DNA from: Bryobacterales bacterium
Lineage (GTDB): Bacteria; Acidobacteriota; Terriglobia; Bryobacterales; Bryobacteraceae
NCBI GenBank assembly: GCA_003132905.1
Contig: PKZC01000217.1
Location: forward strand, 431-7,025
Direction: 5' to 3'
Length of the DNA stretch: 6,595 bases
Positions 5,962 to 6,595 of the stretch are shown here, piece after piece; position 1 is the stretch's first letter; each line of letters starts with the position of its first letter. Both the position numbers and the translations under genes were made by a program. The notes beneath the pieces were generated by a model. That model saw nothing but the letters and a program-made list of their open reading frames with translations, was not told where the DNA came from and did not search any database.

Positions 5962-6096
5962 CGCGAAATCCGAGTGGATGTCACCGTGACGGTAGGACGC
6001 GCTCAGTATTGTCCGGGCGAATCGCCTGAACAGCTCTTCCGCCGCGTGGACGAATCCATGTACCGCGAGAAGTCGTCTCCAAGCGCTGGGGCGTAG
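5962..6096 (+). pseudogene. Severed C-terminal end of the GGDEF domain
   Basis: After the TAG, the same reading frame runs on for 44 codons to a second TAG (6094-6096). It encodes the normal end of a GGDEF domain: a beta strand with VDVTVTVGRAQY (matching the family's VTVSIGVA) and a last helix with ESPEQLFRRVDESMYREK (matching s-x-e-x-L-x-x-x-A-D-x-A-M-Y-x-A-K). No frameshift is needed. One base change at codon 282 would restore a 326-residue protein. The piece has no plausible start of its own. It is either a recent nonsense lesion, a sequencing error, or the product of read-through. Confidence 0.8.
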
Positions 6097-6110
6097 CTGT
6101 TCTGTATCAT

Positions 6111-6134
6111 CGAAGCAAGCAACGAAGCAAGCAA
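6111..6134 (+). repeat. Perfect 12-bp tandem repeat
   Basis: CGAAGCAAGCAA occurs twice back to back (6111-6122 and 6123-6134) in the 59-nt gap before the last gene. TATCAT at 6105-6110, five of six to a -10 box but without a -35, would place a transcript start inside the repeat. It may be a slippage product or a small regulatory site. Confidence 0.6.
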
Positions 6135-6155
6135 CTAGGGATAGCAGGAGGCAGG

Positions 6156-6595
6156 ATGAAGCTCTTACTGGGAGTTTTGTGTTCCATTTCCATGGTTTGG
6201 GGTGCGGACGCCTCCACCGCGGCCATCCGCGACGCAGCCACCAAAGCGGTGGCGTTGATCCAAAAAAGCCAGCAGAACTGGTATTCCAAACAGAGCTGCT
6301 TTTCGTGCCACCAGCAGCTGATGCCGGCGCTTGCGTTCCGCGCCGCGCGCGAACATGGAATTCTGGTGGATGAGGCGGCTGCGCATGCCGACGCGGCTAG
6401 CGCCTTCGGGTACTTTGCAAATCTCGACCGAGCCGTTCAGTACACCCACATTATCGATCCAGCCATGGACGATGGCTTCGCCTTCATGGCGGCGAACGCG
6501 ACCGGCTTAAGGCCCAGCTTGGTTACCGCGGTTTATGCGCGCTCCATCGCGGCGCGCCAGGAAGCGGACGGGCACTGGGAATCGGTGGATGAGCG
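6156..6595 (+). CDS. Exported CxxCH protein with squalene-cyclase-type QW motif (N-terminal part)
   Basis: The first 146 codons of a gene that runs off the window. AGGAGG (6146-6151) lies 4 nt before the ATG, a strong and slightly close ribosome-binding site. A signal peptide (about 1-17, ending MVWGA) is followed by CFSCH (48-52), a CxxCH motif of the kind that binds c-type haem covalently. Near the edge QEADGHW (135-141) matches the QxxxGxW (QW) motif of the squalene-hopene cyclase/prenyltransferase alpha-alpha barrel. Proteins combining an exported CxxCH segment with such helical repeats occur in Acidobacteriota and related phyla, as far as I recall without a known function. I do not claim cyclase activity: true squalene-hopene cyclases have no exported haem site, and the catalytic part, if any, would be downstream. 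Whether haem is bound is inferred from the motif. Confidence 0.75.
   Translation, partial: MKLLLGVLCSISMVWGADASTAAIRDAATKAVALIQKSQQNWYSKQSCFSCHQQLMPALAFRAAREHGILVDEAAAHADAASAFGYFANLDRAVQYTHIIDPAMDDGFAFMAANATGLRPSLVTAVYARSIAARQEADGHWESVDE

Overview
The window is moderately GC-rich bacterial DNA with closely packed genes. It most likely comes from an Acidobacteriota (Solibacter/Bryobacter-like) chromosome. That guess rests on gene style: Sec-exported LolA-like proteins, a CxxCH protein with a squalene-cyclase-type QW motif, a DUF2905 protein, and GGGCTATAAT promoter-like elements. No single marker proves it. I see no rRNA, tRNA, CRISPR array, insertion sequence or phage gene.

Layout, left to right. 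Bases 1-131 hold no gene I can support, only an inverted repeat. A complete beta-hydroxyacid dehydrogenase (132-1007, +) comes first. Two tandem paralogues follow (1017-1280 and 1305-1514, +). They encode tiny membrane-anchored coiled-coil proteins built from 11-residue repeats. Next is an exported protein with several POTRA domains (1608-3374, +), related to Omp85/BamA but with far too little sequence after the POTRAs for a normal barrel. It converges on a DUF2905 membrane protein (3371-3586, -), and both stop codons lie in one CTAG. A short divergent region leads to a secreted LolA-like protein (3645-5114, +). One base after its stop begins a GGDEF diguanylate cyclase (5116-5961, +). The reading frame of the cyclase is cut by an in-frame TAG, and 44 further codons of recognisable GGDEF C-terminus lie behind it (to 6096). 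The window ends in the N-terminal part of an exported CxxCH/QW-motif protein (6156 to beyond 6595, +).

How they relate. Only the 3645-5114/5116 pair looks clearly coupled, with a 1-nt gap and a strong stem-loop just upstream of a start that lacks a Shine-Dalgarno. The small coiled-coil pair is a recent local duplication sitting between two promoter-like elements. Three products are predicted to be exported (POTRA protein, LolA-like protein, CxxCH/QW protein) and three more are membrane proteins, so the region has a cell-envelope flavour. No shared pathway is demonstrable.

The points most worth a second look are the interrupted GGDEF domain, the hendecad paralogues that differ by exactly 7 and 11 residues, the barrel-poor POTRA protein, and the CxxCH plus QW combination.
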